Shown here: piece after piece, positions 35,430 through 44,800 of the stretch
Layout of the letters: each line of letters begins with the position of its first letter
Numbering within the stretch: position 1 is the stretch's first letter
NCBI RefSeq assembly: GCF_018449655.1
Contig: NZ_JAAVUX010000017.1
Coordinates: 55,373-119,372, forward strand
Source of the DNA: Pseudomonas sp. dw_358
GTDB taxonomy: Bacteria; Pseudomonadota; Gammaproteobacteria; Pseudomonadales; Pseudomonadaceae
Length of the DNA stretch: 64,000 nt
Direction of reading: 5' to 3'
Notes under the pieces: model-generated
Told to the model about the DNA's origin: nothing
The model's database searches: none
The model's input: only the letters and a program-made list of their open reading frames with translations
Translations under genes and position numbers: made by a program

Positions 35430-36566
35430 TTATCGCCGCGCACTGCGCGTACTGACGTCGACCCATACCGCCAGCACCAGAATGCTGCCCTTGACGATCA
35501 TCTGCCAGTAACTGTCCACGTCGAGCATGGACATCCCGTTGTCCAGGCTGCTGATCACCAGCGCACCGAGCAGGGCGCCGTGCACAGTGCCCGAGCCACC
35601 GCGCATCGACGTGCCGCCGATGAAACAGGCGGCGATGGCGTCCAGCTCGCCCATGGTGCCGGCCGAGGGCGAGCCGGCGGCCAGCCGCGCGGTGTTGACC
35701 AGCCCTGCCAGTGCGCACATCACCCCCATGATGCCGAAGATCCACAGTTTGACCTTTTGCACATCAATGCCCGACAGGCGCGTGGCCTCCATGTTGCTGC
35801 CCACCGAATAGATGCGCCGGCCGAACACTGTCTGGCTGGTGATATAACTGAACACCCCGAGCAGGGTCAGCAGCAACAGCACCGGTACCGGAATGCCGTC
35901 GTAGCTGTTGAGGGTGTAGACGAAGCCCGCCACCACCGCGGTGATCACGACCACTCGCAGGATGTCGCGCAGCAACGCGTGCGGGGCCAAACCGTGCAAG
36001 GCGCGATTGCGCCGCTGCCGCCAGGTCAGAAACAGCGTCAACGCACACAGCACCACCCCCAGCACCACGCCGACGCTGGCCGGCAGATAGCCTTGGCCCA
36101 CATACACCAGTGCCGGCGACACCGGTGCAATGGTGGTGCCACCGGTCACTCCCAGGAGTACCCCGCGAAACGCCAGCATGCCGCCCAGTCCGACGATGAA
36201 GGAGGGGATGCGCAGGTAGGCGGTCATGTAGCCGTTGCACAGGCCGGTCAACAGGCCGGCCGCGGCGACGATCGCCAGGTTCACGGGCAGGGGCAGGTGA
36301 TAGACGACGTCGAGGATCGCCGCGATGCCGCCCAGCAGCCCCAGCAAAGAGCCGACCGACAGGTCGATCTCGCCGCTGATGATCACCAGCACCATGCCGC
36401 AAGCGAGGATGCCGGTAATGGACATCTGCCGCAGCAGGTTGGAGAGGTTGCGCGGGGTGAGGAATCCGCCCTCGGTCTGCCAACTGAAAAACAGCCAGAT
36501 GATGACCACGGCAATCAACAGCGCGAGCATCTTGTAGCGGGTGAACACTTGTTTGACCTGATGCAT
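35430..36566 (-). CDS. xylH: D-xylose ABC transporter permease
   Basis: A 378-residue membrane protein with about ten hydrophobic segments and the ribose-class permease motifs: SGEIDLSVGSLLGLLGGIAA, IPSFIVGLGGMLAFRGVLLG, and a C-terminal ACFIGGTSMRGGSGTVHGAL. It starts directly after the ATPase stop. It forms the pore of the XylFGH importer. Order on minus: xylA, xylF, xylG, xylH. Confidence 0.93.
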   Translation of the reverse strand: MHQVKQVFTRYKMLALLIAVVIIWLFFSWQTEGGFLTPRNLSNLLRQMSITGILACGMVLVIISGEIDLSVGSLLGLLGGIAAILDVVYHLPLPVNLAIVAAAGLLTGLCNGYMTAYLRIPSFIVGLGGMLAFRGVLLGVTGGTTIAPVSPALVYVGQGYLPASVGVVLGVVLCALTLFLTWRQRRNRALHGLAPHALLRDILRVVVITAVVAGFVYTLNSYDGIPVPVLLLLTLLGVFSYITSQTVFGRRIYSVGSNMEATRLSGIDVQKVKLWIFGIMGVMCALAGLVNTARLAAGSPSAGTMGELDAIAACFIGGTSMRGGSGTVHGALLGALVISSLDNGMSMLDVDSYWQMIVKGSILVLAVWVDVSTRSARR

Positions 36567-38123
36567 TCAGGCACGGCTCCCGTGGTGTGGGTCTTGAGCC
36601 AGCGGCGGGCTGATGGCAGCCGCCAGCAGTTGCTCCTGGGTCAGGTTCTGATTGATGAAATCGCCGCGCAACTGCCCCTCGCCGATCACCAGCACACGGT
36701 CCGACACGCCCAGCACTTCGGCCAGTTCCGAGGACACCATGATGATCGCCACGCCCTGGCCGGCCAGTGCGCCCATCAGTTTGTAGATCTCGTACTTGGC
36801 GCCCACGTCCACGCCCCGGGTCGGCTCGTCGAGGATCAGCACGCGCGGCTGGGTCAGCAGCATCTTGGCCAGCACGGCCTTTTGCTGATTGCCACCGGAC
36901 AGGCTGGTGATGGGCAGAAAGGGCGTAGCGGTTTTCAGGTGCATCCGCTGGATTTCGTTTTGCACGCTGCCCAGCTCCTGTTCAGCATTGATGCGGGTCA
37001 GGTGCGAGAAGTTTTCCAGCACGGCCAGGGTGATGTTCTGGCCCACGCCGAGGTCGGGAATGATGCCGTGCCGCTTGCGGTCCTCGGGCACCATGCACAG
37101 GCCTGCGCGGATGGATTTGAGCGGCGTGCGGGTGTCGATCTGCTGGCCGTCCAGCCATACCTCGCCTTCGTGTCGCCCAGGGTAGGCACCGAACAGCGCG
37201 CTGACCAGCTCGGTTCGCCCGGCGCCCACCAGCCCGGCGATGCCGAGGATTTCACCGCGGCGCAGGCTGAACGAAATGTCGTCGACGCGTTTGCGCCGCG
37301 GGTTGTCGACGTCGTAACAGGTGATATGCCGAGCCTCGAACAGGACCTCGCCGACGGCATGTGGCTCGCGGGGGAACAGGTTGCTCATCTCGCGCCCGAC
37401 CATCTGGGTGATGATGCGGTTGACGTCCATGTCGGCCATGGCGGTGGTCGCGATGTGCTTGCCATCGCGAATCACCGCGATGGTGTCGCACACAGCGGCC
37501 ACCTCGTCGAGCTTGTGCGAGATGTACACGCAGGCTACGCCCTTGGCCTTGAGGTCGCGCAAGACACCCAGCAACACTTCGATCTCCGAGCGGGTCAAGG
37601 CCGAGGAGGGCTCGTCGAGAATCAACAATCGGGCCTGCTTGTTCAGCGCCTTGGCGATTTCGATCAATTGTTGATAGCCGCCGCCGTACTGCGACACCGG
37701 CAGGGCCACATTGATGTCCGGCACCTTGAGGTCACGCAGTAACGCTTCGGCACGGTGAAACATCGCCGGGTAGTTCATGCGTCCACCCGGCAGGGTCAGC
37801 TCGTGGCCCATGAAGATGTTTTCCGCCACCGACAGATCGGGCACCAGGGTCAACTCCTGGTGGATGATGACAATGCCCGCAGCTTCGCTGTCCTGGATCG
37901 AATGGGCCTCGAGCGGCTTCCCGTCCCAGAGAATCTCGCCTCCCCAGGTGCCGTGCGGGTACACCGCCGACAAGACTTTCATCAGGGTGGATTTGCCCGC
38001 ACCGTTCTCGCCGCACAGGCCCAGGCATTCGCCGGGCCGTATCCGGATATCAATACCGTTCAGCGCGGGCACGCCGGCGAAGGCCTTGACGATGCCTTTC
38101 ATTTCCAGCAGGTAAGTCGACAT
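36567..38123 (-). CDS. xylG: D-xylose ABC transporter ATPase
   Basis: A 518-residue double ATPase. The N-terminal cassette has GENGAGKSTLMKVLSAVYPH and LLILDEPSSALT. The C-terminal cassette has a degenerate Walker A (AGLVGAGRTELVSALFG), signature LSGGNQQKAVLAKMLL and Walker B VLILDEPTRGVDVG. This pattern is the rule for ribose/xylose-class importers. ATG at 38123 begins the first conserved strand. Confidence 0.94.
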   Translation of the reverse strand: MSTYLLEMKGIVKAFAGVPALNGIDIRIRPGECLGLCGENGAGKSTLMKVLSAVYPHGTWGGEILWDGKPLEAHSIQDSEAAGIVIIHQELTLVPDLSVAENIFMGHELTLPGGRMNYPAMFHRAEALLRDLKVPDINVALPVSQYGGGYQQLIEIAKALNKQARLLILDEPSSALTRSEIEVLLGVLRDLKAKGVACVYISHKLDEVAAVCDTIAVIRDGKHIATTAMADMDVNRIITQMVGREMSNLFPREPHAVGEVLFEARHITCYDVDNPRRKRVDDISFSLRRGEILGIAGLVGAGRTELVSALFGAYPGRHEGEVWLDGQQIDTRTPLKSIRAGLCMVPEDRKRHGIIPDLGVGQNITLAVLENFSHLTRINAEQELGSVQNEIQRMHLKTATPFLPITSLSGGNQQKAVLAKMLLTQPRVLILDEPTRGVDVGAKYEIYKLMGALAGQGVAIIMVSSELAEVLGVSDRVLVIGEGQLRGDFINQNLTQEQLLAAAISPPLAQDPHHGSRA

Positions 38124-38139
38124 GGCGGCGCCCCCGACC

Positions 38140-39141
38140 TTACTGGCCGGCAATCTGCGCCTTGGTGTAGAACCCGTCGTCCTCGAGGATGTGAACGTTG
38201 TCCTGGGTCAGGGCGGTGGGCGTCAGCAGGATGGTGTCGACCTTGCGGGCGCCGTTGTCGTACTGCGAGTTGTAGGCGGGTTTTTCGCCGCGCACCAGTT
38301 GCACCGACAACTTGGCCGCTTCACTGGCGATCAGCTTCAGCGGTTTGTAGACTGTCATGGTCTGGGTCCCGGCGATCACCCGCTTGATGGCCGCCAGGTC
38401 AGCGTCTTGCCCCGACACCGGCACCTTGCCGGCCAGTTTCTGCGCGGCCAGCGCCTGGATGGCGCCGCCGGCGGTGGCGTCGTTGGACGCGACAATGGCG
38501 TCGATCTTGTTGTTATTGGCGGTCAGGGCGTTTTCGACGATGCCCAGGGCTTCGGTGGGGTTCCACTCCTTGACCCACTGCTGGCCCACCACCTTGATAT
38601 CGCCCTTGTCGATGGCCGGTTGCAGGACTTTCATCTGGCCTTCACGCAGGATCTTCGCATTGTTGTCGGTGGGCGCGCCGCCGAGCAGGAAGTAATTACC
38701 CTTGGGCTGAGCCTTGAGGACGCCACCTGCCTGCATTTCACCGACCTTTTCATTGTCGAAGGAGATGTAGGCATCGATATCGGCGTTGAGGATCAACCGG
38801 TCATAGGACAGCACCTTGACCCCGGCCTTCTTCGCCTCGCTGACGACGTTGTTGAGCACGGTAGCGTTGAACGGCACGATGACGATGACATCCACCCCGC
38901 GGGCGATGAGGTTCTCGATCTGGGATATCTGCCGCTGCTCGTTGGCATCGGCGGACTGTACGTAGACCTTGGCCCCGAGTTGCTCGGCGGCGGCAGTGAA
39001 ATAGTCGCGGTCGCGGGCCCAGCGCTCCAGGCGCAGGTCGTCGATGGAAAAGCCGATTTTAGGGTGGGCCGCATCGGCCAGTACCGGGGTACCGAACACA
39101 GCGAGCAGGCTGGCGAGCAGGGCGGTATGCAGGGTTTTCAT
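38140..39141 (-). CDS. xylF: D-xylose periplasmic binding protein
   Basis: A 333-residue exported protein; the signal peptide ends PVLADAA near residue 24. The mature part KIGFSIDDLRLERWARDRDY, the DANEQRQISQIENLI segment and VSGQDADLAAIKRVIAGTQT are hallmarks of XylF. It binds D-xylose in the periplasm for XylGH. ATG 39141 is favoured over an in-frame upstream start that lies before GGAG. Confidence 0.94.
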   Translation of the reverse strand: MKTLHTALLASLLAVFGTPVLADAAHPKIGFSIDDLRLERWARDRDYFTAAAEQLGAKVYVQSADANEQRQISQIENLIARGVDVIVIVPFNATVLNNVVSEAKKAGVKVLSYDRLILNADIDAYISFDNEKVGEMQAGGVLKAQPKGNYFLLGGAPTDNNAKILREGQMKVLQPAIDKGDIKVVGQQWVKEWNPTEALGIVENALTANNNKIDAIVASNDATAGGAIQALAAQKLAGKVPVSGQDADLAAIKRVIAGTQTMTVYKPLKLIASEAAKLSVQLVRGEKPAYNSQYDNGARKVDTILLTPTALTQDNVHILEDDGFYTKAQIAGQ

Positions 39142-39221
39142 GAGCGGTGTCCTTTTTCTTGTTATTGGAGGCACATCGAGCGCCGCGCTATCACTGTAGT
39201 CGCTGGCGGCATTGTTGGGGC

Positions 39222-40538
39222 TTATGGGTAGATATAGCGGTTGACTACGCCCTCCAGCATCTCCTGGCGGCCACTGACCGGTTGCGGGTCGAAGCCCTCG
39301 TCGACCGCGTGCCGGGCGAGGGCCTGGAGGTTGTAATCGCCGGCCAGCACCGCCTTGCCCAATGGTTGTTCCCAGCCAGCGTAGCGCTGCTGCTTGAACT
39401 GCCCCAGCGGGTCGCTTTCCAGCAGGGCGGCGGCGCGCAACAGCGCCAGGGCCAGCACGTCCATCGCCGCAACGTGGCCATAGAACAAGTCCAGTTCGTC
39501 CAGGCTCTGCCGGCGCACCTTGGAATCGAAGTTGAAGCCGCCATGGCCAAACCCGCCGGCCTTGAGAATCTCATAGGTGGCCAGGGTCAACTCTTCGACG
39601 CTGTTGGGAAACTGATCGGTGTCCCAGCCGTTCTGCGGGTCGCCACGGTTGGCATCGATGCTGCCGAAGATCCCCAGCGACGCCGCCGTGGCAATTTCGT
39701 GTTGGAAACTGTGGCCGGCGAGGGTGGCATGGTTGGCTTCGATATTGACCTTGATTTCGCGCTCCAGGCCGAACTGCTGCAAGAAGCCGAAGACTGTGGC
39801 GCTGTCGTAGTCGTACTGGTGCTTGGTCGGCTCCTGCGGTTTGGGCTCGATCAGCAGGTCACCGGTAAAGCCGATCTTGTACTTGTGCTCGACCACCATG
39901 CGCATGAACCGGCCCAGTTGTTCGCGCTCGCGTTTGAGATCGGTATTGAGCAGGGTTTCATAGCCTTCGCGGCCACCCCACAAGACGTAGTTGGCGCCGT
40001 TGAGGCGCTGAGTCGCGTTCATCGCGTTGTACACCTGGGTGGCGGCCCAGGCAAAGACCTGCGGGTCGGGGTTGGTGGCAGCCCCGGCGACGTAGCGTGG
40101 ATGGCTGAAACAGTTGGCGGTGCCCCATAGCAACTGGATGCCGGTGCGCTGCTGGTGGCGTTCCAGTTCATCGACCATGTGGGCGAAGTTGTGGGTGTAC
40201 TCCTTGAGGTTGGCGCCTTCGGGGGCCACATCGGTGTCGTGGAAGCTGTAATAGTCCACGCCCAGCTTGCTGAAGAACTCGAACGCGGCCTCACACTTGC
40301 CCCGCGCCACCTGCAACGGGTCGCCGGGGGTGTGCCAGGGGCGCTTGAACGCCGCCGCGCCGAAAATATCGCTGCCCGGCCAGACGAACGTGTGCCAATA
40401 GCACACCGCCATGCGCAGGTGTTCGCGCATCGGCTTGCCCAATACCCGCTGATCGGCGTTGTAATAGCGAAAGGCGAGGGGTGATTGGCTGTCGGGGCCC
40501 TCGTAGCGAATCTTTTCGACGGCAGGAAAGTAGGTCAT
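39222..40538 (-). CDS. xylA: D-xylose isomerase
   Basis: A 438-residue TIM-barrel enzyme, close to the E. coli length. The catalytic His/Asp pair is in YYSFHDTDVAPEG, metal ligands are in VNIEANHATLAGHSFQHE and SIDANRGDPQNGWDTDQFP. It converts D-xylose to D-xylulose. ATG 40538 is chosen because AAGGA is 8 nt away; ATG 40544, two codons earlier, is too close to that site. No xylulokinase gene (xylB) is in the window. Confidence 0.94.
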   Translation of the reverse strand: MTYFPAVEKIRYEGPDSQSPLAFRYYNADQRVLGKPMREHLRMAVCYWHTFVWPGSDIFGAAAFKRPWHTPGDPLQVARGKCEAAFEFFSKLGVDYYSFHDTDVAPEGANLKEYTHNFAHMVDELERHQQRTGIQLLWGTANCFSHPRYVAGAATNPDPQVFAWAATQVYNAMNATQRLNGANYVLWGGREGYETLLNTDLKREREQLGRFMRMVVEHKYKIGFTGDLLIEPKPQEPTKHQYDYDSATVFGFLQQFGLEREIKVNIEANHATLAGHSFQHEIATAASLGIFGSIDANRGDPQNGWDTDQFPNSVEELTLATYEILKAGGFGHGGFNFDSKVRRQSLDELDLFYGHVAAMDVLALALLRAAALLESDPLGQFKQQRYAGWEQPLGKAVLAGDYNLQALARHAVDEGFDPQPVSGRQEMLEGVVNRYIYP

Positions 40539-40605
40539 CGGCATGGTCCTTATTGTTGTGGGGGACACCTGCGTCGAGACTAGCAACGGGCGAGGGTGAG
40601 TCGAT

Positions 40606-40642
40606 TGCGAAATTGATCAGCGTCGTGTGCGATTTTGACCAG
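40606..40642. promoter_or_regulatory. Candidate XylR operator (direct repeats)
   Basis: TGCGAAATTGATCAG (40606-40620) and TGCGATTTTGACCAG (40628-40642) are 15-bp direct repeats with 3 mismatches, starts 22 bp apart (two helical turns). They lie in the xylA-xylR divergent region. Tandem same-face direct repeats are how AraC-type XylR dimers bind. Confidence 0.65.
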
Positions 40643-40686
40643 CCCGTCTAGGCTTGCAGGCAAACCAACAATGACAAAGACAGCCC

Positions 40687-42003
40687 ATGACCTCTCTGCC
40701 TCCCGTACACCGCATCGCCCTGCTGTTCAACGGCAGCAAGGTCTATGACCGCGGCATCATTACTGGCATCGGCAACTACCTGAGCAGCACCCGGGCGCGC
40801 TGGGACCTGTTTCTGGAAGAGGATTTCCTCTGCCGGCTCAAGGGCATCGAGCGCTGGCAGGGCGACGGCATCATCGCTGACTTCGACGACCCGGCCATGG
40901 CACCGGCGCTCTCCGGGCTCCAGGTGCCGGTGGTCGCGGTGGGCGGCTCCTACCAGGACCCGCAGGCTTATCCGCAACACGTGCCGTACGTGGCCACCGA
41001 CAACGTCGCCCTGATCGAAATGGCCTACCGGCATTTGATCGAGGCAGGGCTGAACCAGTTCGCCTGTTTCAGCCTGCCCGAATCCCAGAGCAACCGCTGG
41101 GCCCAGGAGCGCGAGCGGGCGTTTTGCCAACGGGTCGAGAAGGACGGCGTGCAGGCTCGGGTCTATCGAGGCTTGAGCACCAGCGCCTCACTTTGGGACA
41201 GCGCCGTGCAGCAGCAGATCGCCTGGTTGCACAGCCTGCCCAAGCCGATCGGTATCATCGCCGTGACCGACGCCCGCGCCCGCCAGCTGTTGCAGGCGTG
41301 CCTCACTGCCGACATCGCGGTGCCCGAGCAAGTGGCACTGATCGGCATCGATAACGACCCCCTGACCCGTACCCTGACCCGCGTGCCCCTCAGCTCGGTG
41401 ATTCAGGGCACCGAGCAGATGGGGCGGCTCGCCGCGCAGATGCTGCACCAGATGTTGCACGGCAAGCCGCGCGTGGCCGGGCAGATCCTTGTAGCGCCAG
41501 AGGCGATCAACGTGCAGAGTTCCAGCCTTCACCAGCCGCTGGGCGATCCCTATGTGATGCAGGCCATGCACTACATACGCCAGTACGCCTGTCAGGGCAT
41601 CAAGACGGCGCAGGTCGCGCAATACCTGGGCGTTTCGCGGTCATCCCTCGAGGCGCATTTCCGTCGACAATTGGGGCGCAGCGTGCATGACGAGATCCTG
41701 CGCTTCAAATTGACCGCCGCCGTCGCCGCCCTCAGGGATGGCGCTCGGTCGGTCGCGCAGGTGGCGCAGGGGTGTGGGTTCAAGTCGGCGCAGTATTTAT
41801 GTACGGTGTTTCGTCGTGAATATGGGTGTTCGCCGGGGGACGCCAGGACGGGTGAACCAGGGTGCGGATTGGCTGCGGCGAAAAGTGGGCAACCTGGCAA
41901 TGATGATTGCGCGCAACGGGTGGCCGCTCCGAGCGCGGTGGTCCAGTTCACCCATCGCCGTATTTCGAGCCGGACAGGCGGTGGCGCACTTGAGCACCGG
42001 TAG
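40687..42003 (+). CDS. xylR: Xylose operon regulator, AraC family
   Basis: A 438-residue regulator. Residues of about 8-280 form a periplasmic-binding-protein-like (LacI/GalR-type) sugar-sensing domain (HRIALLFNGSKVYDRGIITG, VALIGIDNDPLTRTL). An AraC DNA-binding domain follows (IKTAQVAQYLGVSRSSLEAH, VAQVAQGCGFKSAQYLCTVF). It should activate xylAFGH with xylose. The normal end comes soon after REYGCSPG near residue 385. Here a Gly/Ala/Arg-rich tail of about 50 residues continues, possibly from a frameshift in the G-run at 41834-41838. Confidence 0.9.
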   Translation: MTSLPPVHRIALLFNGSKVYDRGIITGIGNYLSSTRARWDLFLEEDFLCRLKGIERWQGDGIIADFDDPAMAPALSGLQVPVVAVGGSYQDPQAYPQHVPYVATDNVALIEMAYRHLIEAGLNQFACFSLPESQSNRWAQERERAFCQRVEKDGVQARVYRGLSTSASLWDSAVQQQIAWLHSLPKPIGIIAVTDARARQLLQACLTADIAVPEQVALIGIDNDPLTRTLTRVPLSSVIQGTEQMGRLAAQMLHQMLHGKPRVAGQILVAPEAINVQSSSLHQPLGDPYVMQAMHYIRQYACQGIKTAQVAQYLGVSRSSLEAHFRRQLGRSVHDEILRFKLTAAVAALRDGARSVAQVAQGCGFKSAQYLCTVFRREYGCSPGDARTGEPGCGLAAAKSGQPGNDDCAQRVAAPSAVVQFTHRRISSRTGGGALEHR

Positions 42004-42063
42004 ACAGAGAAATTCAAAAGGCCACGGATTGAGTTTTACGCTTCGGCGGCCGAGGCGCGGCCC

Positions 42064-42987
42064 ATGAGGCTGACGGCTGGACATCCCGTGGATGACATCG
42101 AACTGGCCTTCCTCCCCCCGCTGGACTGGTCACGTATGCTGCGCTTTTTCGGCGGCAGGGCCACGGGGGGTGTGGAGACGGTCGACGATGACGTCTACTA
42201 CCGGACGATCCAATGGCAGGGTATGTCCGGGCTGCTCAGGGTCTGCAAGGACAGCCAGAGACATTGCCTGATCGCCACTGTTCAGGGCGAAGCCAGCCGC
42301 TATATCAGCGCGTTCGAGACCAGGCTCAGGAACCTGTTTGACCTGAACACCGATCCTGCGCAGGTCCGCGCTGCGTTCGATCCCGATCCGTGGTTGAGCC
42401 AGTTGATCAGTCAGGCACCAGGGCTGCGAGTACCCGGCGCCTGGTCCGGGTTCGAGCTGGTGGTGCGCACGATTGTCGGCCAACAGGTCAGTGTCAAGGC
42501 GGCGACCACGATTGTCGGGCGCCTGGTGGACCGAGCCGGGACCGCGGCGGTGGCACCCTTTCATGCTGCTACGCCGTGGGTGTTTCCTTCTCCCGCTGCA
42601 CTGGCCGGCGCCAATCTGGACAAGATCGGCATGCCCGGCAAACGGGTCGAGGCCTTGCAAGGGTTCGCCCTGGCCGTCGCGGATGGACGGTTGAACATCG
42701 ATGCCGAGACGCCAGACGTGCTTACCCTGCGCAAGACCCTGCTGGCCTTGAGGGGCATTGGTCCGTGGACCGTGGAGTACACGGCGATGCGCGCCTGGCG
42801 TGACAGTGATGCCTGGCCGGGGACGGACCTGGTGTTGATGCAGTCCTTGTTGAGGAGGGACCCGACGCTGATCAAGCCGGCTCATCAACGGTTGCATACC
42901 GAGGCGTGGAGACCTTGGCGGGCCTATGCGGCGATGCATTTGTGGAACGAAATTGCTGATAGGGCGGGGATGGCCAGGGGCGGGTGA
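42064..42987 (+). CDS. alkA: DNA-3-methyladenine glycosylase II
   Basis: A 307-residue base-excision repair enzyme. The N-terminal half is the AlkA_N domain, then the HhH-GPD domain: VVRTIVGQQVSVKAATTIVG, hairpin LRGIGPWTVEYTAMRAW and catalytic Asp in AWPGTDLVLMQSLL. It removes alkylated purines and pyrimidines from DNA. It lacks the fused Ada regulatory domain found in some homologues. It begins 60 bp after xylR. Confidence 0.9.
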   Translation: MRLTAGHPVDDIELAFLPPLDWSRMLRFFGGRATGGVETVDDDVYYRTIQWQGMSGLLRVCKDSQRHCLIATVQGEASRYISAFETRLRNLFDLNTDPAQVRAAFDPDPWLSQLISQAPGLRVPGAWSGFELVVRTIVGQQVSVKAATTIVGRLVDRAGTAAVAPFHAATPWVFPSPAALAGANLDKIGMPGKRVEALQGFALAVADGRLNIDAETPDVLTLRKTLLALRGIGPWTVEYTAMRAWRDSDAWPGTDLVLMQSLLRRDPTLIKPAHQRLHTEAWRPWRAYAAMHLWNEIADRAGMARGG

Positions 42988-43250
42988 CGGGGCACGTCGG
43001 CAGGCTCTGTAACCGCCAAATGAGTTACGTCAGCGGTGTTCAAACACCTGAGCCACAACCCTGCGCTGCTCCAGGCGGCCAGAGGGCTCGATCAAAAACG
43101 CGAAGCCTTTCCAGTTGGCCACGTTCCCAGGTGCTCAACAGCGCGACAGGGTCAGTGCAATGTTGCTCGTAGGGTGTATGAAACTTCCTGCGGGAGGCGT
43201 GCCGGCCTCGCGGGGATTTGATAGCCTCGGTCTCTATTTGGAGATCTCGA

Positions 43251-44072
43251 ATGACAGTCAACGCACAATCGAAACTGGCTGCCCGCTATGGCGCACCTGA
43301 CGTGTCGCCGCTCAAGACCTGGAACGACACGATCGATCAGCTACTCGACCATCGCAGTGTTCGCGCATTCACTGATCAGCCACTGCCCGACGGCACCATC
43401 GAGACCTTGGTCGCCGCGGCGCAATCAGCGTCGACCTCGTCAAACCTGCAGGTGTGGAGCGTTGTCGCTGTTCAGGACAGCGATCGGAAGTCGCGTCTCT
43501 CGGCATTGGCAGGACACCAGGCATACATTCGCCAGGCTCCTCTGTTTTTCGTTTGGCTTGCCGACCTTTCGAGGGTCGCTCGAGTAGCTGAGCAACAAGA
43601 GGTGGAACTGGAAGCAGTGCCTTACCTTGAGAGCCTGTTGCTCGGCACGATCGACGCCGCCTTGGCCGCCCAGAATGCCGTGGTCGCGCTGGAATCACTT
43701 GGGCTAGGCAGCGTGTACATCGGTGCCATCCGAAACGATATTGAAGGCGTGGCCAAGGAGCTTGGCCTTCCGCCGCAGGTCTATCCCGTTTTCGGCCTCT
43801 GCGTCGGTTATCCGTCTGCCGAGCGGCCAGCACAGGTGAAGCCAAGACTGCCGCAAGGCGCAGTGCTTCACCACGAGACCTATTCGGCGACCGCAGATGT
43901 AGAGGCGGTGGCTGAATACGATGAGCGCTTGGGGGCGTTCTACCAGCGCGAGGGGATGAAAGCTTCCGGGTGGTCGGAGCAGGTGGTCAATAGGCTTCGC
44001 AGTGTTTCGAACCTTCATGGGCGGGAAGAGCTTGTTGAGGCGCTGAAGCGGATGGGGTTTGGATTGCGCTGA
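43251..44072 (+). CDS. NADPH-dependent nitroreductase/oxidoreductase (NfsA/Frp type)
   Basis: A 273-residue FMN-binding nitroreductase-fold protein: LLDHRSVRAFTDQPLPDGTI at the N-terminus holds the conserved HRS-R FMN contacts, then AAQSASTSSNLQVWSVVAV and ALESLGLGSVYIGAIRND. NfsA-type enzymes reduce nitroaromatics, quinones or flavins with NADPH. ATG 43251 follows TTTGGAGATCTCG. The 263 bp upstream hold no recognised gene. Confidence 0.87.
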   Translation: MTVNAQSKLAARYGAPDVSPLKTWNDTIDQLLDHRSVRAFTDQPLPDGTIETLVAAAQSASTSSNLQVWSVVAVQDSDRKSRLSALAGHQAYIRQAPLFFVWLADLSRVARVAEQQEVELEAVPYLESLLLGTIDAALAAQNAVVALESLGLGSVYIGAIRNDIEGVAKELGLPPQVYPVFGLCVGYPSAERPAQVKPRLPQGAVLHHETYSATADVEAVAEYDERLGAFYQREGMKASGWSEQVVNRLRSVSNLHGREELVEALKRMGFGLR

Positions 44073-44380
44073 TCGGCCTAGCGTCGTGCTGTCGGACGGG
44101 CATGGCTCGCTGTCGAGGCTGAGTTTACCGCAGGTGTTTGAGAGTGCAGGGGGGTTAGAGCGCCTGCAGCTCTTTTGCCTGCGGTGGCCAATCTGAAGTT
44201 TCAGAATGACGGGCCGTCAGGGCTCCCAGGTTTGAAAGTCAACTGGGGCTGGGCTGGGCTGGGCTGCCGACAAAAGCACAGATGTTGAATTCAGCAGGAT
44301 CGTCGTAGGCCCTAGGGATGCTCCGATCAACCTGCCGCGCAGCGATGGCAGGCCGTAATTCACCAGGCACGCAGCGCTAT
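44073..44380. other. Intergenic region with GGGCT tandem repeat
   Basis: 308 bp without a convincing gene. At 44245-44265 there are four tandem GGGCT units. Otherwise nothing recognised. It ends at the IS256-like inverted repeat. Confidence 0.6.
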
Positions 44381-44800
44381 TGGGGGTGTCAGAAATTTTG
44401 TGTTCGGGCCTAACATGAGCAAGAGGTGCATGTATGCCAACCAAAAAGAAATCTGAGCGCCAACCGGTGCGGGAGCTGCCGAAGCTTCCAAAGGAACTGC
44501 TGGATCAACTCCCTGAAACGCTGATGACCGCTGAGGCCATCGAGGAGGCTTCTGCGGCCTTCAAGAAAGCGCTGATTGAGCGAGCCCTAAATGCCGAGCT
44601 TGGCTATCACTTGGGTTATCCGTCGGGCGCGCAGCGCCCGGAGGATGAAACCAACCAGCGCAACGGCAAGACTGGAAAAGTGCGATGAATCAGTTTGCGA
44701 TTCTGTACGGGGATCGGTCCATCAGGCCGACCTGGTGAACATCAGGGCCTGCCTGACGACAGGCCATTATCGGCCCGCAGACAAAAAATCTGACAGTCCC
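44381..44800. mobile_element. Remnant of an IS256-family element
   Basis: The left end GGGGGTGTCAGAAATTTTGT (from 44382) is typical of IS256-family inverted repeats. Reading inward it leads into a transposase start. At 44781-44800, ACAAAAAATCTGACAGTCCC matches the inverse of the left end at 16 of 20 positions, so it may be a decayed right end. No target duplication is visible. Confidence 0.55.
44434..44688 (+). pseudogene. Truncated IS256-family transposase
   Basis: 84 residues that match only the N-terminus of Mutator-type transposases: KALIERALNAELGYHLGYPS and DETNQRNGKTGK. After this the reading frame stops and the DDE catalytic domain (about 300 residues) is missing. It is not functional. 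Confidence 0.8.

Noticed and set aside
35580..37742. 720-codon plus-strand open frame across xylH and xylG
   Set aside because: It mirrors two well-supported genes on the other strand and has His/Gln/Arg-rich shadow composition.
43040..43261. 73-codon minus-strand frame before the nitroreductase
   Set aside because: It overlaps the nitroreductase start, lacks a recognisable domain and has no clear ribosome site.
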